Shown: positions 54,321-63,123 of the stretch, one piece after another | Numbering within the stretch: the stretch's first letter is position 1 | Layout: the number at the start of each line of letters is the position of its first letter | Origin: Nostoc sp. UHCC 0870 | GTDB lineage: Bacteria > Cyanobacteriota > Cyanobacteriia > Cyanobacteriales > Nostocaceae | Length of the DNA: 64,000 bases | Direction: 5' to 3' | NCBI RefSeq assembly: GCF_022063185.1 | Contig: NZ_CP091913.1 | Coordinates: forward strand, 4,751,141 to 4,815,140 | Translations under genes and position numbers: made by a program | Notes under the pieces: model-generated | Databases searched by the model: none | The model's input: only the letters and a program-made list of their open reading frames with translations | Told to the model about the DNA's origin: nothing

Positions 54321-54725
54321 GATTGGGTTATGATTTTACCAAAAGCGTTAGAAGCAGAATTTTGGCAAAAGTTTAAACAATTTGAGCAGGAGCGTACTAT
54401 AAGTTACATTACCACAGGTGAGCGCATTGGCTACGAGCGTGGCAAGGAAGAAGGGAAACAAGAAGGTGAGCAAGCAACTTTACTACGGTTACTGCAAAAA
54501 CGGGTGGGAGATTTACCCGCAGAAGTTCGGGAACAGATTCAAAGTCTTTCTCTAGAACAGTTAGAAACACTGAGTGTTGACGCGCTGGGTGCGGATTCTA
54601 GTAGAGTAGCTTTATTAGATTTTAGTGCGATTTCCCAAGGGGAAACGGCAGAGCCGATCGCCAAAGGCGGGTCTCCGACCATCGCTGACTTACTCAATTG
54701 GCTAGACGCAAATTCCACAGTTTAG
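54321..54725 (+). pseudogene. duplicated 3' fragment of the Rpn/DUF4351 gene
   Basis: From 54321 the DNA repeats 50378 onward almost exactly (GATTGGGTTATGATTTTACC). It encodes only the C-terminal DUF4351 part (MILPKALEAEFWQKFKQFEQ; LLQKRVGDLPAEVREQIQ). Two insertions follow that the full gene lacks; one of about 48 bases splits a GCGATCGC site (AAACGGCAGAGCCGATCGCC, AAAGGCGGGTCTCC). The nuclease core is missing. With the parent gene it forms direct repeats around cassette H. Confidence 0.85.
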
Positions 54726-54885
54726 CCAATTTCTGAAAACCTCCCCTGTCTAAGTCCCTCCCGCTTGGGATCAAAAATCTCCGTCTGTGAGTAGACTTCA
54801 CCTTCGGTAATTGCGTAAACTCTTTCTCAAGAAATTTGCAAATTAATTGCAATATCAAGTTCGGATAGTGAGAAGAGTGAGCGGT

Positions 54886-57510
54886 ATGAAGTCTTGGCAA
54901 CAGAAGGAAATCATTTCAGCAAGTCTTGTTTTTTCGTGCATATCATTGCTAGTGCAACCAGCCGTTGCTGAAACTAAATCCTATCATGCTATCAGCAGCA
55001 CCCAACTGATGGCGCAACAATCAGTAGTAAAAGTTACGGGCGTGAAAGTCAACTCTACAGATAAAGGGATTGAAGTTCTTTTAGAAACTCCCCAAGCAGA
55101 AGCATTGCAACCTGTAACTAAAACTGAAGCCAATAGTTATATTGCAGATATTCCCAATGCGGTGCTAGCACTACCAGAGGATAAAGATTTTAGTGTGAGT
55201 AATCCTGTAGCTGGGATTGTGTCTGTGAGTGTGACTCAAGCTGATGCTAATACTATTCGAGTGGTGGTAACGGGAGAGTCACAAGTCCCAACTGTTGAAT
55301 TATTTGATAGTGAACAGAGTTTGATTTTTAGCTTGACACCCGTTGTCTCAACTACACAAGCACCAACGCAACCATCACAGCCAACTAGTGAAGAAACACC
55401 AGATGCAACAACATCTGAAAGCGACTCATCAATTGAACTGGTGGTGACAGCAACGCGTACAGAAGAAGATATCCAAAATGTACCGCGTTCTGTAACTGTG
55501 ATTACTCGTGAGCAGATTGAGGATCAAGCAAGGTTAAGCACTAACTTAGCTGACATTCTGGCAAAAACTGTTCCTGGCTTTGGTTCACCAATTAGTCGGA
55601 CTGATACATTCGGGCAAAATTTACGGGGTCGCAACATCTCAGTTTTAATTGACGGAGTTCCCCAAAATGGTAATTTACAATCATTTTCTGCACAATTGAC
55701 CACTATTGATCCCAGTGCAATTGAACGGATTGAAGTTGTGCGTGGCCCGAATGCGATCTATGGTGGTCAAGCAACTGGTGGTGTAGTCAATATTATTACT
55801 AAGAGGCCAAGCGGTCAAAAACTAACTTCCACAACAAATATTGGTTTGGATACCTCCTTAACTCGTTCCGAAGATAGTTTTGGTTACAATCTTTCCCATC
55901 AAATTGCAGGGACAGAAGGCAAATTTGACTATACTGTGGGTTTTTCTCTGGTGACAACTGCGGGTTTTTATGATGCAGAAGGCGATCGCATTGCTAATTT
56001 TGCAGGTGATAATGATAGCACCAAAATCAACGCTTTGGCTAAGATAGGAGTTGAATTATCGCCAGAACAACGTCTGCAATTCACTTTCAATCACTTTAAT
56101 CAGCAACAAAATAGTGATTTTATTTCCGACCCAGCCGTTGATGATATTCCTGGTATTCAAAAATCTCGCGCCTTGAAGCTACCGGAAGGAACAACTGTGA
56201 TTGGTGCTGATCAAGGGATTTCTATCACAAATACTTTACTGAGCTTAAATTACAATAACGACAATATTTTCGGTAGCAAACTTCAGGCTCAAGCTTACTA
56301 TCGTAACTATAATTTTGCTGGGGGAATTCCTGATGATAACCGAGGTGGTAGCTTAAGAGCGATTACCGATTCAGAAGGGGGTACAGAACAGTTAGGCGGA
56401 AGATTGCAAGTTGAGACACCCTTCAACTCTCAAAAAACAGTGAGTTTACTTTGGGGTGTGGACTATCAAAATGAGCGTAGTTCTCAAAAATTTAATATTT
56501 TCGATCCTGGGGAATTTGACGCATCAGGGGGTCGAATCTTTCGCAAGATTGAGGAGCGTGTTTTTGTCCCAGATTATGACTTTAGAGAACTGGGTGTATT
56601 TGGTCAATTACAATGGGATGTATCTGATAGCTTACGCTTGAGTGGTGGCTTGCGTTATGTGAATATAGGTGTGAGTTTAGACGACTACATCACCGCCGAT
56701 TTTCCCCGTCGGAATATTCAAGGGGGCGATCGCAGTTTTGGCTCTACAGTATTTAATGGCGGTATCGTCTACAAATTTACGCCTGAAGTAAGTGTATTTG
56801 CTAGTTTTGCTCAAGGCTTCTCTGTTCCCGATTTAGGTCGTGTCTTCCGACGACCCCCAGCAGGTGTAGTCAATATTTTAAACTCTCTGCAACTGACTGA
56901 ACCACAAAAAGTAGACAACTATGAAATCGGTATTCGCGGTCAATGGGATAATGTCCAAGCATCCTTATCTGGCTTCTACAACTATTCTGATTTAGGTTCG
57001 GCTTTTAACTTTAACCGTAGCACTGATTTTCTAGAGACTGTTCGCGCTCCTCAAAAAGTTTACGGTATAGAGGCTGCGGTTGATGTCCAACCTACTGAGG
57101 GTTGGAGAGTGGGGGGTACGGCGACTTGGATAGAAGGTGAAAATGATGCAAATAATGATGGTGAATATCTAGCACTCAACAGTATTACAGTCCCACCATT
57201 GAAGTTGACCGCTTATGTAGAAAACCAAACCCTCAAAGGTTGGCGGAACAGATTACAATTACTTTACTCAGGCGATCGCGATCGGGCTTTTGAGGATGGT
57301 GTTGAGGATGGTAAAATCAGCAGCTTCGTCACCGTAGACTACATCAGCAGCATCAAAATAGGTCAAGGGGAACTACAAATAGGCATTCAAAACCTCTTCA
57401 ATAACCAATATTTCCCAGTTTACTCACAATACTTTGCACCTTTCTTTGATAGTGCTAACTACGCAGGTCAAGGTAGAACCTTAAGCGTTGGGTATCGGAT
57501 TATTTGGTAA
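54886..57510 (+). CDS. AMIN-domain TonB-dependent receptor of a different subfamily (IutA/BtuB-like plug)
   Basis: An 874-residue outer-membrane receptor. Signal peptide (ISASLVFSCISLLVQPAVAE), AMIN domain (VVKVTGVKVNSTDKGIEVLL to LFDSEQSLIFSL), linker, and a TonB box variant SIELVVTATRTEEDIQNVPR. The plug (RSVTVITREQIEDQARLS; IERIEVVRGPNAIYGGQATG; GGVVNIITKRPSGQK) is of the colicin I/aerobactin-receptor kind and not the FpvA kind of the other receptors. The barrel ends VGYRIIW. It has no AraC gene or paired operator. ATG 54886 (MKSWQQKE) is preferred to the frame start at 54847. A hairpin terminator follows. Hydroxamate-siderophore transport is plausible; not proven. Confidence 0.92.
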   Translation: MKSWQQKEIISASLVFSCISLLVQPAVAETKSYHAISSTQLMAQQSVVKVTGVKVNSTDKGIEVLLETPQAEALQPVTKTEANSYIADIPNAVLALPEDKDFSVSNPVAGIVSVSVTQADANTIRVVVTGESQVPTVELFDSEQSLIFSLTPVVSTTQAPTQPSQPTSEETPDATTSESDSSIELVVTATRTEEDIQNVPRSVTVITREQIEDQARLSTNLADILAKTVPGFGSPISRTDTFGQNLRGRNISVLIDGVPQNGNLQSFSAQLTTIDPSAIERIEVVRGPNAIYGGQATGGVVNIITKRPSGQKLTSTTNIGLDTSLTRSEDSFGYNLSHQIAGTEGKFDYTVGFSLVTTAGFYDAEGDRIANFAGDNDSTKINALAKIGVELSPEQRLQFTFNHFNQQQNSDFISDPAVDDIPGIQKSRALKLPEGTTVIGADQGISITNTLLSLNYNNDNIFGSKLQAQAYYRNYNFAGGIPDDNRGGSLRAITDSEGGTEQLGGRLQVETPFNSQKTVSLLWGVDYQNERSSQKFNIFDPGEFDASGGRIFRKIEERVFVPDYDFRELGVFGQLQWDVSDSLRLSGGLRYVNIGVSLDDYITADFPRRNIQGGDRSFGSTVFNGGIVYKFTPEVSVFASFAQGFSVPDLGRVFRRPPAGVVNILNSLQLTEPQKVDNYEIGIRGQWDNVQASLSGFYNYSDLGSAFNFNRSTDFLETVRAPQKVYGIEAAVDVQPTEGWRVGGTATWIEGENDANNDGEYLALNSITVPPLKLTAYVENQTLKGWRNRLQLLYSGDRDRAFEDGVEDGKISSFVTVDYISSIKIGQGELQIGIQNLFNNQYFPVYSQYFAPFFDSANYAGQGRTLSVGYRIIW

Positions 57511-57586
57511 ATTTTAGGAAGAAAAACAGAGATAAAGAGGTCGCTGTATCAGTTTCTTAGCAGCAATAAAAAGATAAATAATTTAG

Positions 57587-57627
57587 TTACGTGGGTGTTC
57601 GAGTCAGAACACCCATGTAATTTTCTC
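57587..57627 (+). terminator. hairpin terminator after the receptor gene
   Basis: TTACGTGGGTGTTC (57587-57600) pairs with GAACACCCATGTAA (57607-57620) around a six-base loop, with one G-T pair, followed by TTTTCTC. A strong intrinsic terminator shape. Confidence 0.75.
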
Positions 57628-57721
57628 AAATATGTCACCTGTAACGCCATTGTTGAATATCCAGAGTCAGCTAAGACACCTTAAACTTGTACCCAAACAA
57701 ACATAAATCATATTTAATTAT

Positions 57722-57736
57722 TGATAATAATTGTAA
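57722..57736. promoter_or_regulatory. candidate Fur box upstream of the sucrase/ferredoxin-like gene
   Basis: TGATAATAATTGTAA matches the 7-1-7 Fur model TGATAATnATTATCA at 12 of the 14 defined positions. It is placed 38 bases before the ATG at 57774. Confidence 0.55.
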
Positions 57737-57773
57737 TTAGCTGAAATTACTAACTCTGATTTTGTGGTTTATT

Positions 57774-58745
57774 ATGAACAAAATTTTCTGTGCTGAGGAA
57801 TCTTGTCAAGCAAAAGAAGACCCCATTGGTACTGCAATAAATCGCCAATATTATATCTTAATTGAAGTTCCACCACCTTGGACATCTCAACCCCTAGATT
57901 CCAAAAATATTCCCAGTAAATTACAAGATTTACAATCAGATATTGATGAAGCGGCTTGTTATATAAGGTTGGTATTTATTTACAATCCCAATTATTATCA
58001 AACTGGGCGAACTCGGTTAATTATCTATTACCAGACAGAAGAAATATATTCAGGGTACAACAAGAAAGAATATATCCTATCAGATATTAATGATGCAGTA
58101 CCAATCATCCAAAAGTGCATCAAAAATGAAAATCTAGAATCTGAAGACACCAATATTCAAACTAGAGATTTTTTAGTATGTACTCATGGTAGTCATGATA
58201 AATGCTGTGCTAAATATGGCAATCCTTTTTATCGTCAAGCCTTAGCAACAGTAGAAGATTTATCATTATCTCATGTGCGAGTTTGGCAAAGCAGTCATTT
58301 TGGTGGACATCGTTTTGCACCAACTATGATTGAGCTTCCAGAAGGCAGATATTACGCTAGGTTAGACCAAAAATCCTTTACTTCTATCTTGACACGAACG
58401 GGCGATATCCAATGTTTAAAAAAAGTCTATCATGGTTGGGGTATTTTACCTTGGCAAGTGCAAATATTAGAAAGAGAGTTGATGCTCAAATATAATTGGG
58501 ATTGGTTTAATTACAAAGTGCAAGGTCATGTAATTGAGCAAAACGAGGATGAAACTTTTAGTCAAGTAGAAATAAAGTTTACCACACCTGATGGCATAGT
58601 TGGCTGTTATAGATGTAATGTGATTGAAGATGAAAATAAAAGTGTAGTCTTTAGGGCAGAATGCGGCACTACTGAGTTAGTAAAGATTTCTCAATTTAGC
58701 ATTACAGAACTTGTTGATATAGCCACATCATTAATCGCAGTTTAA
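57774..58745 (+). CDS. sucrase/ferredoxin-like (Suc_Fer) protein, candidate siderophore-iron reductase
   Basis: A 323-residue soluble protein of the Suc_Fer-like family (thioredoxin-like ferredoxin fold). Key motifs are CTHGSHDKCCAKYGNPFYRQ, with clustered cysteines, and SSHFGGHRFAPTMIELPEGR (HxGGHxF). Family members are poorly characterised [2Fe-2S]-type proteins; cyanobacterial copies beside siderophore genes suggest a reductant role in iron release, which is inference. ATG 57774 (MNKIFCAE) is preferred over the frame start at 57762. A Fur-like box lies just upstream, and the SBP gene starts 16 bases after its stop, so the two form an iron-regulated operon. Confidence 0.85.
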   Translation: MNKIFCAEESCQAKEDPIGTAINRQYYILIEVPPPWTSQPLDSKNIPSKLQDLQSDIDEAACYIRLVFIYNPNYYQTGRTRLIIYYQTEEIYSGYNKKEYILSDINDAVPIIQKCIKNENLESEDTNIQTRDFLVCTHGSHDKCCAKYGNPFYRQALATVEDLSLSHVRVWQSSHFGGHRFAPTMIELPEGRYYARLDQKSFTSILTRTGDIQCLKKVYHGWGILPWQVQILERELMLKYNWDWFNYKVQGHVIEQNEDETFSQVEIKFTTPDGIVGCYRCNVIEDENKSVVFRAECGTTELVKISQFSITELVDIATSLIAV

Positions 58746-58760
58746 TTAATCATCGGAAAA

Positions 58761-59747
58761 ATGTCAATTAAAAATCATTTATTTATCAGGGTATTTACCT
58801 TCCTGCACCATATACTTAATTATCATCAAATTAAGTTAATTTTATTCAGCATCATCACAGCTTTAATAGTTATCGGCTGTGGAATGAGTACACCAAAGAA
58901 TGTCACTATAAATTCTGTGAATGCAACTTCAGAAATGCGCGTAATTAAACATACTATGGGCGAAACAAAAATACCTTTGCATCCACAGAAAGTAGTTGTA
59001 CTAGGTGGCTTAGATAATATTTTAGCTTTAGGGGTAAAACCAATAGCAGCCACAACATTCAGTGATGATAATTTTGCTGCTTACTTACAAGATTTAACAT
59101 CAGGAATTGAAAAAATTGGTATTAATGGTCAACCAAATCTAGAAAAGATTTTATATCTCAAACCAGACTTAATTTTAGGGTTTTCTTGGGATGCTGAATT
59201 ATATGGACAACTATCGCAAATTGCCCCAACAGTATTAGCAGATCAAGATAGCGATTGGAAAGATTGGTTAAAGAAATATGCGGAAGCACTGGGAGAAACA
59301 GCAAAAGCTGAAAAATTGTTGCAAAAATATGATCAAAGAATAGAAAGCCTGCGTCAACAAATGGGAGATACCCTTTCCCAAACAAAAGTATCTTTAGTCA
59401 ACTTTTGGGCTAATTTCACTCGTCTTTATATGAATGATTCCTTCGGTGGATCAATCCTCAAAGAAATCGGTTTACCTCGTCCTAAATATCAAGATAAAGA
59501 TAAAAATCACGAAAACATTTCCTTGGAATTAATTCCTCAAATCAATGGTGATGTTATTTTCTTAATTCTTGGAGGACACAATGAATCAAGGTTGAAACAA
59601 TTCACCAATCATCCTCTGTGGTCGCAGTTACAAGCTGTACAACAAAATCACGTTTATCCAGTGAAAAATGATGTTTGGATTTCTGCATGGGGAATAATTG
59701 GAGCTAATCAAGTTTTGGATGACTTATTCAAATATTTGGTTAAGTGA
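58761..59747 (+). CDS. FecB-type siderophore-binding lipoprotein
   Basis: A 328-residue FecB-family protein with a lipoprotein signal (LILFSIITALIVIGC). Family mark IKHTMGETKIPLHPQKVVVL, then LYLKPDLILGFSWDAELY and C-lobe FTNHPLWSQLQAVQQNHVYP, ending LDDLFKYLVK. GETK replaces GETC. It follows the Suc_Fer gene by 15 bases and is probably co-transcribed. It may partner the receptor at 54886, making a receptor, reductant and SBP set without a dedicated importer. Confidence 0.93.
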   Translation: MSIKNHLFIRVFTFLHHILNYHQIKLILFSIITALIVIGCGMSTPKNVTINSVNATSEMRVIKHTMGETKIPLHPQKVVVLGGLDNILALGVKPIAATTFSDDNFAAYLQDLTSGIEKIGINGQPNLEKILYLKPDLILGFSWDAELYGQLSQIAPTVLADQDSDWKDWLKKYAEALGETAKAEKLLQKYDQRIESLRQQMGDTLSQTKVSLVNFWANFTRLYMNDSFGGSILKEIGLPRPKYQDKDKNHENISLELIPQINGDVIFLILGGHNESRLKQFTNHPLWSQLQAVQQNHVYPVKNDVWISAWGIIGANQVLDDLFKYLVK

Positions 59748-59802
59748 GCTAATCGTAATATCATTAGGATTAGAAACTAATAAGCAGCGTAAATTAAATT
59801 TA

Positions 59803-61107
59803 TTACTTCAACTGGCTATACTCTTCATCATGGTCAGGTACAATATCTTCCACATCCCGCAGCAGACGTACAGAAAAGCCTAGCCAACCGACCAACAACA
59901 TACACAGCGCACAAATTACATATAACAGCGCAATTCCTGCACCAGTACCAGTCCCAAATAATCCGCCGAGAATACCAACTAGAACACCGCCTGATTGCAA
60001 GGCGGGTGCAAAAACTTGATCTGCCAAAGGCCCTGCTATTAAATAGCCTACAGCAGAAGCGATCTGTAAAAGTAGCGATCGCGCTGCAAAAACCCTTCCT
60101 TGCACATTGGGTGGTACTTTCGCTAACCAAATAGCACTATCCGAACTGCCATTTAAAGGAAAATTCAAAGAAGAACAAAATTGTCCCGGAATCCAAACCC
60201 AAGGTGTTCTACCCAAACCAAAGACAATTTTACTGATACCTGCACCCATCATCCCCCATAAAACGCCTTTAATTTTCCGTTTAAAACCGCCCCAAGTGCT
60301 AACAACTATCGCCCCTATCACACCACCAACACCAGCCGCAGCAGCCAAGCTACCTAGCACTAAAGTATTATTATTAGTGCGCGACAAAATCATAGGTGAG
60401 TATAAGGAATTTCCAACATCATGGGGTAGCCAAAATAATAAATTAACTATTAACAACGCCAGCAAACTTTTGTGAGTAGTAATATAACGCCAACCCAATC
60501 CCAAATCTTGCCAAATGTTGGCTATATTTTCGTTTTTTGTGGTTGGTATTGGTTGAGGAATACTCACAAATAATAAGCTCCCAATTGCTACAATAAACGT
60601 CGAAATATCAATTAACCAAATTCCTAGAAAACCAATGACAGTGTAAAGATACCCCGCCAAAGCAGGTGCAATAATTTGACTACCGTAACCGGATAAAAAT
60701 TCTAGACTACTAGCACGAGTATAGTGTTGTTTAGGAATCATCAGTGATACTGATGCTGAGTACGCCAAAGATTGAAATTGATTAAAAGTTCCAACAATCG
60801 CGCCTGTCAGATAAAAGTGCCAAATTTGTAGATTATTGGTGAGATGCAACAACAAAATTACAATTGTGCTGAGAACTGCAACAGTATCACCCACCATCAT
60901 TAAAAATTTGCGGTTAAATCGGTCTACAATTACACCACTAATGGGAGTAATAATAATACTTGGTAGCAAACTAAAAAAACCTACCAGAGTCAAAGTTGTG
61001 GCTTTACCTGTAATTTCCCATGCCCAAATTTCAATTGCAAAGCCAGTCATATTGCTACCAATGGTAGACACTAATTGACCAAGCCAAACGATGAGAAAAT
61101 TACGCAT
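59803..61107 (-). CDS. MFS exporter (EntS/enterobactin-exporter-like)
   Basis: A 12-helix major facilitator of about 434 residues. It opens MRNFLIVWLGQLVSTIGSNM, has DRFNRKFLMMVGDT in the loop after helix 2, and LAYSASVSLMIPKQHYTRAS. It belongs to the EntS-like group that exports siderophores in other bacteria. The open frame extends to 61215, but the extra 36 codons (FFHAEAQRVRESESQRIF) are a translated intergenic repeat, so ATG 61107 is preferred. Its C-terminal end (SVRLLRDVEDIVPDHDEEYS) is also found in the relic at 8226. It lies downstream of receptor, SBP and fhuF on the same strand. Confidence 0.9.
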   Translation of the reverse strand: MRNFLIVWLGQLVSTIGSNMTGFAIEIWAWEITGKATTLTLVGFFSLLPSIIITPISGVIVDRFNRKFLMMVGDTVAVLSTIVILLLHLTNNLQIWHFYLTGAIVGTFNQFQSLAYSASVSLMIPKQHYTRASSLEFLSGYGSQIIAPALAGYLYTVIGFLGIWLIDISTFIVAIGSLLFVSIPQPIPTTKNENIANIWQDLGLGWRYITTHKSLLALLIVNLLFWLPHDVGNSLYSPMILSRTNNNTLVLGSLAAAAGVGGVIGAIVVSTWGGFKRKIKGVLWGMMGAGISKIVFGLGRTPWVWIPGQFCSSLNFPLNGSSDSAIWLAKVPPNVQGRVFAARSLLLQIASAVGYLIAGPLADQVFAPALQSGGVLVGILGGLFGTGTGAGIALLYVICALCMLLVGWLGFSVRLLRDVEDIVPDHDEEYSQLK

Positions 61108-61138
61108 ACTAGCTAGATTTGGTTGTTGTGGTATAAAA

Positions 61139-61185
61139 ATTCTCTGACTCTCTGACTCTCTGACTCTCTGCGCCTCTGCGTGAAA
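61139..61185. repeat. short tandem repeat (TCTCTGAC units)
   Basis: TCTCTGACTCTCTGACTCTC and continuing, four near-copies of an eight-base unit followed by TGCGCCTCTGCGTG, a common Nostoc-type intergenic repeat. It lies in the leader of the MFS gene. Confidence 0.65.
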
Positions 61186-61226
61186 AAAATCCTCCCCTAA
61201 AATATGCAACGCCAATGAATATAATT

Positions 61227-62032
61227 TCAGTCAGATTCTTTCATGTATTCCTTGATTTGGGCAATTCGTTCTTGTGGTTTTAATAGAGGACAGTTTGTAC
61301 ATTTCTCATCACAAGGAGGAATAAAAGCATATAAACAACAGGTAAGCCGAACTGTAGCTGTAGCTGGTAAACCAGGTTCGTTAAGTTGTTCAGTGCGGAC
61401 TAAATTATAAAGTGGGTTACGTCCTGGCATAACTGAACTGTAAGCTTGTTCATACAAGACGGAGTAATCTGTTTTTATTGATTCTGAATTTGTAACTTTA
61501 TTAAGTTTGGCAAACTGCCATTCTGAAGCATTTACCGCATTACCCCACATATTTTTTTAGAAAGTTTAGTTAAACGAGGAATGGGTATAGGTAATCTTTG
61601 GGGATAAATTACATTATCACTTAAATCATGAAACCATAACGCCTTGGGTTCACCTTCTGCTAATACAAAACTCACATTATCCAGTTCAGCATTTAACCCA
61701 ATTCCTGCCCAAGTCATCAAAGCTAGAACACCTGGTAATGTTGTCCAACTATAAACTTTATTCCAGATAGATGCAGCAATACGAATATCTGGAATTTTTT
61801 GGTATATCTCGCTGGTTTGCCATTGAGATAAAAGTCTATCTGGTTGTAGATAATCATTAAGTGAAATCACCTCAACATCATCTGAAGGCTGAGTTAAAAT
61901 TATGATGTCTGTATAGGAATTATCTATATTTCTTTGAGCAAGAGTAAATATTTTTTTTAAGAAATTGATCACAATTGTGTTATCTAATTCTTGAGATATT
62001 GGCAATATTTTTTGATGAGAATTAACTAGCAT
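61227..62032 (-). pseudogene. fhuF: FhuF-like ferric-siderophore reductase, split by a one-base frameshift
   Basis: Two overlapping frames make one FhuF-like protein. The first (from ATG 62032) includes VYSWTTLPGVLALMTWAGIG and LDNVSFVLAEGEPKALWF. The second includes WGNAVNASEWQFAKLNKV and the [2Fe-2S] site TCCLYAFIPPCDEKCTNC near the end. The join is a run of seven A's (61552-61558 on the plus strand as T's); one more A would give LSKKNMWGNAVN in a single frame. FhuF reduces ferric siderophores at the inner membrane face. The start overlaps the SBP stop (TAATG), showing translational coupling. It may be a real mutation, a sequencing error, or a site of transcriptional slippage. Confidence 0.85.
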
Positions 62033-63009
62033 TAATTTTTATCCAGGTATTTAAATAAATCATCTAAGATGGCGTTTGCTGACAGGATATTTCCGAAAAT
62101 CCAGTAACTTGAATTAACAGTATAGATTCGTTGATTTTGAACAGCTTTCAGGTTTTGCCAAAGTGGACTATTCTGATATTTTTGAAAAGTTGGTTCTGCA
62201 CCCGGATCTAAAACTATAAATAAAATATCAGCATTGATTAAATCTAAACGTTCTAAACTAACTGAAACCAAAGGCTGATTTTCATTAGTAGTAAGTTGAT
62301 TTTGAATTTCTGGTAGAGGGATTCCGACTTCTGTAATTAGACTACCAGGAAATGAATATTTAGTGCGAAATTCTGTAAATTGATTACCAGCATAAAAACG
62401 ACTAATAGAAACTGTTTTTCCTTTGAGGTTATGATTGACAAATATGCGTATTTTTTCAACTCGTTGTTGATATTCGTCAAGTAATTTTTTTGCCTGTTCA
62501 CTTTTACCTGTTGTCTCAGCAATACGTGAGAACGCATCTTTCCAACCAAATTGTATATAATCAAATGTTACTGTCGGTGCTATTTGGGAAAATAATTTAT
62601 ATTGTTCTGCACTAATAGAAAAACCTAAAATTAAATCTGGATTTAACTGCACCATTTTTTCTATATTTGGTTGACTATCTTTTCCTAAAGAAACAACACC
62701 TTCAGCTTTTTTACCCAACTTTGGTATTATGCTTCCTGCAATATTAGGCTGTATTGCTGCTACTGGTTTTAAGTCCAGTGCTAACAACGCTTCCATAGAA
62801 GTTTCATCTAAAGCGATTATGCGTTGAGGTTGTAAAGGAATACAGCTTTCTCCTAATTCATGCTTAATAATTCGACATTCTGATGTAAGAGACTTGACTT
62901 TTGATGAGTAGGTTTCTTGAGAGGAAAAAGTATAACAGCCTTTGAGAAATATTACAGCTAGGGTGATGATCAAAAATAATTTGATATGATAAAACCATTT
63001 TCTAATCAT
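62032..63009 (-). CDS. FecB-type siderophore-binding lipoprotein
   Basis: A 325-residue FecB-family lipoprotein: signal IKLFLIITLAVIFLKGC, family mark CRIIKHELGESCIPLQPQRI, VQLNPDLILGFSISAEQYKL and C-lobe YQNSPLWQNLKAVQNQRIYT, ending LDDLFKYLDKN. ATG 63009 gives a standard lipoprotein signal; the open frame begins at 63090. It is the close paralog of the cassette A SBP at 7217. It sits between the receptor at 63124 and fhuF, with the fhuF start overlapping its stop. Confidence 0.92.
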   Translation of the reverse strand: MIRKWFYHIKLFLIITLAVIFLKGCYTFSSQETYSSKVKSLTSECRIIKHELGESCIPLQPQRIIALDETSMEALLALDLKPVAAIQPNIAGSIIPKLGKKAEGVVSLGKDSQPNIEKMVQLNPDLILGFSISAEQYKLFSQIAPTVTFDYIQFGWKDAFSRIAETTGKSEQAKKLLDEYQQRVEKIRIFVNHNLKGKTVSISRFYAGNQFTEFRTKYSFPGSLITEVGIPLPEIQNQLTTNENQPLVSVSLERLDLINADILFIVLDPGAEPTFQKYQNSPLWQNLKAVQNQRIYTVNSSYWIFGNILSANAILDDLFKYLDKN

Positions 63010-63123
63010 TGCATCATTTGGCGATGAATTGAGTAATAAAACAGCCCTCAGAACATTCAAGTGCTGTATGTAATTTGCCATAAATCGCAATTTTAAAAAC
63101 TACCCATTTGAGTAATTTGTAAA

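Noticed and set aside
54330..54725. An independent small gene
   Set aside because: It is a near-exact duplicate of the 3' third of the gene at 49736 and lacks its nuclease core and N-terminus.
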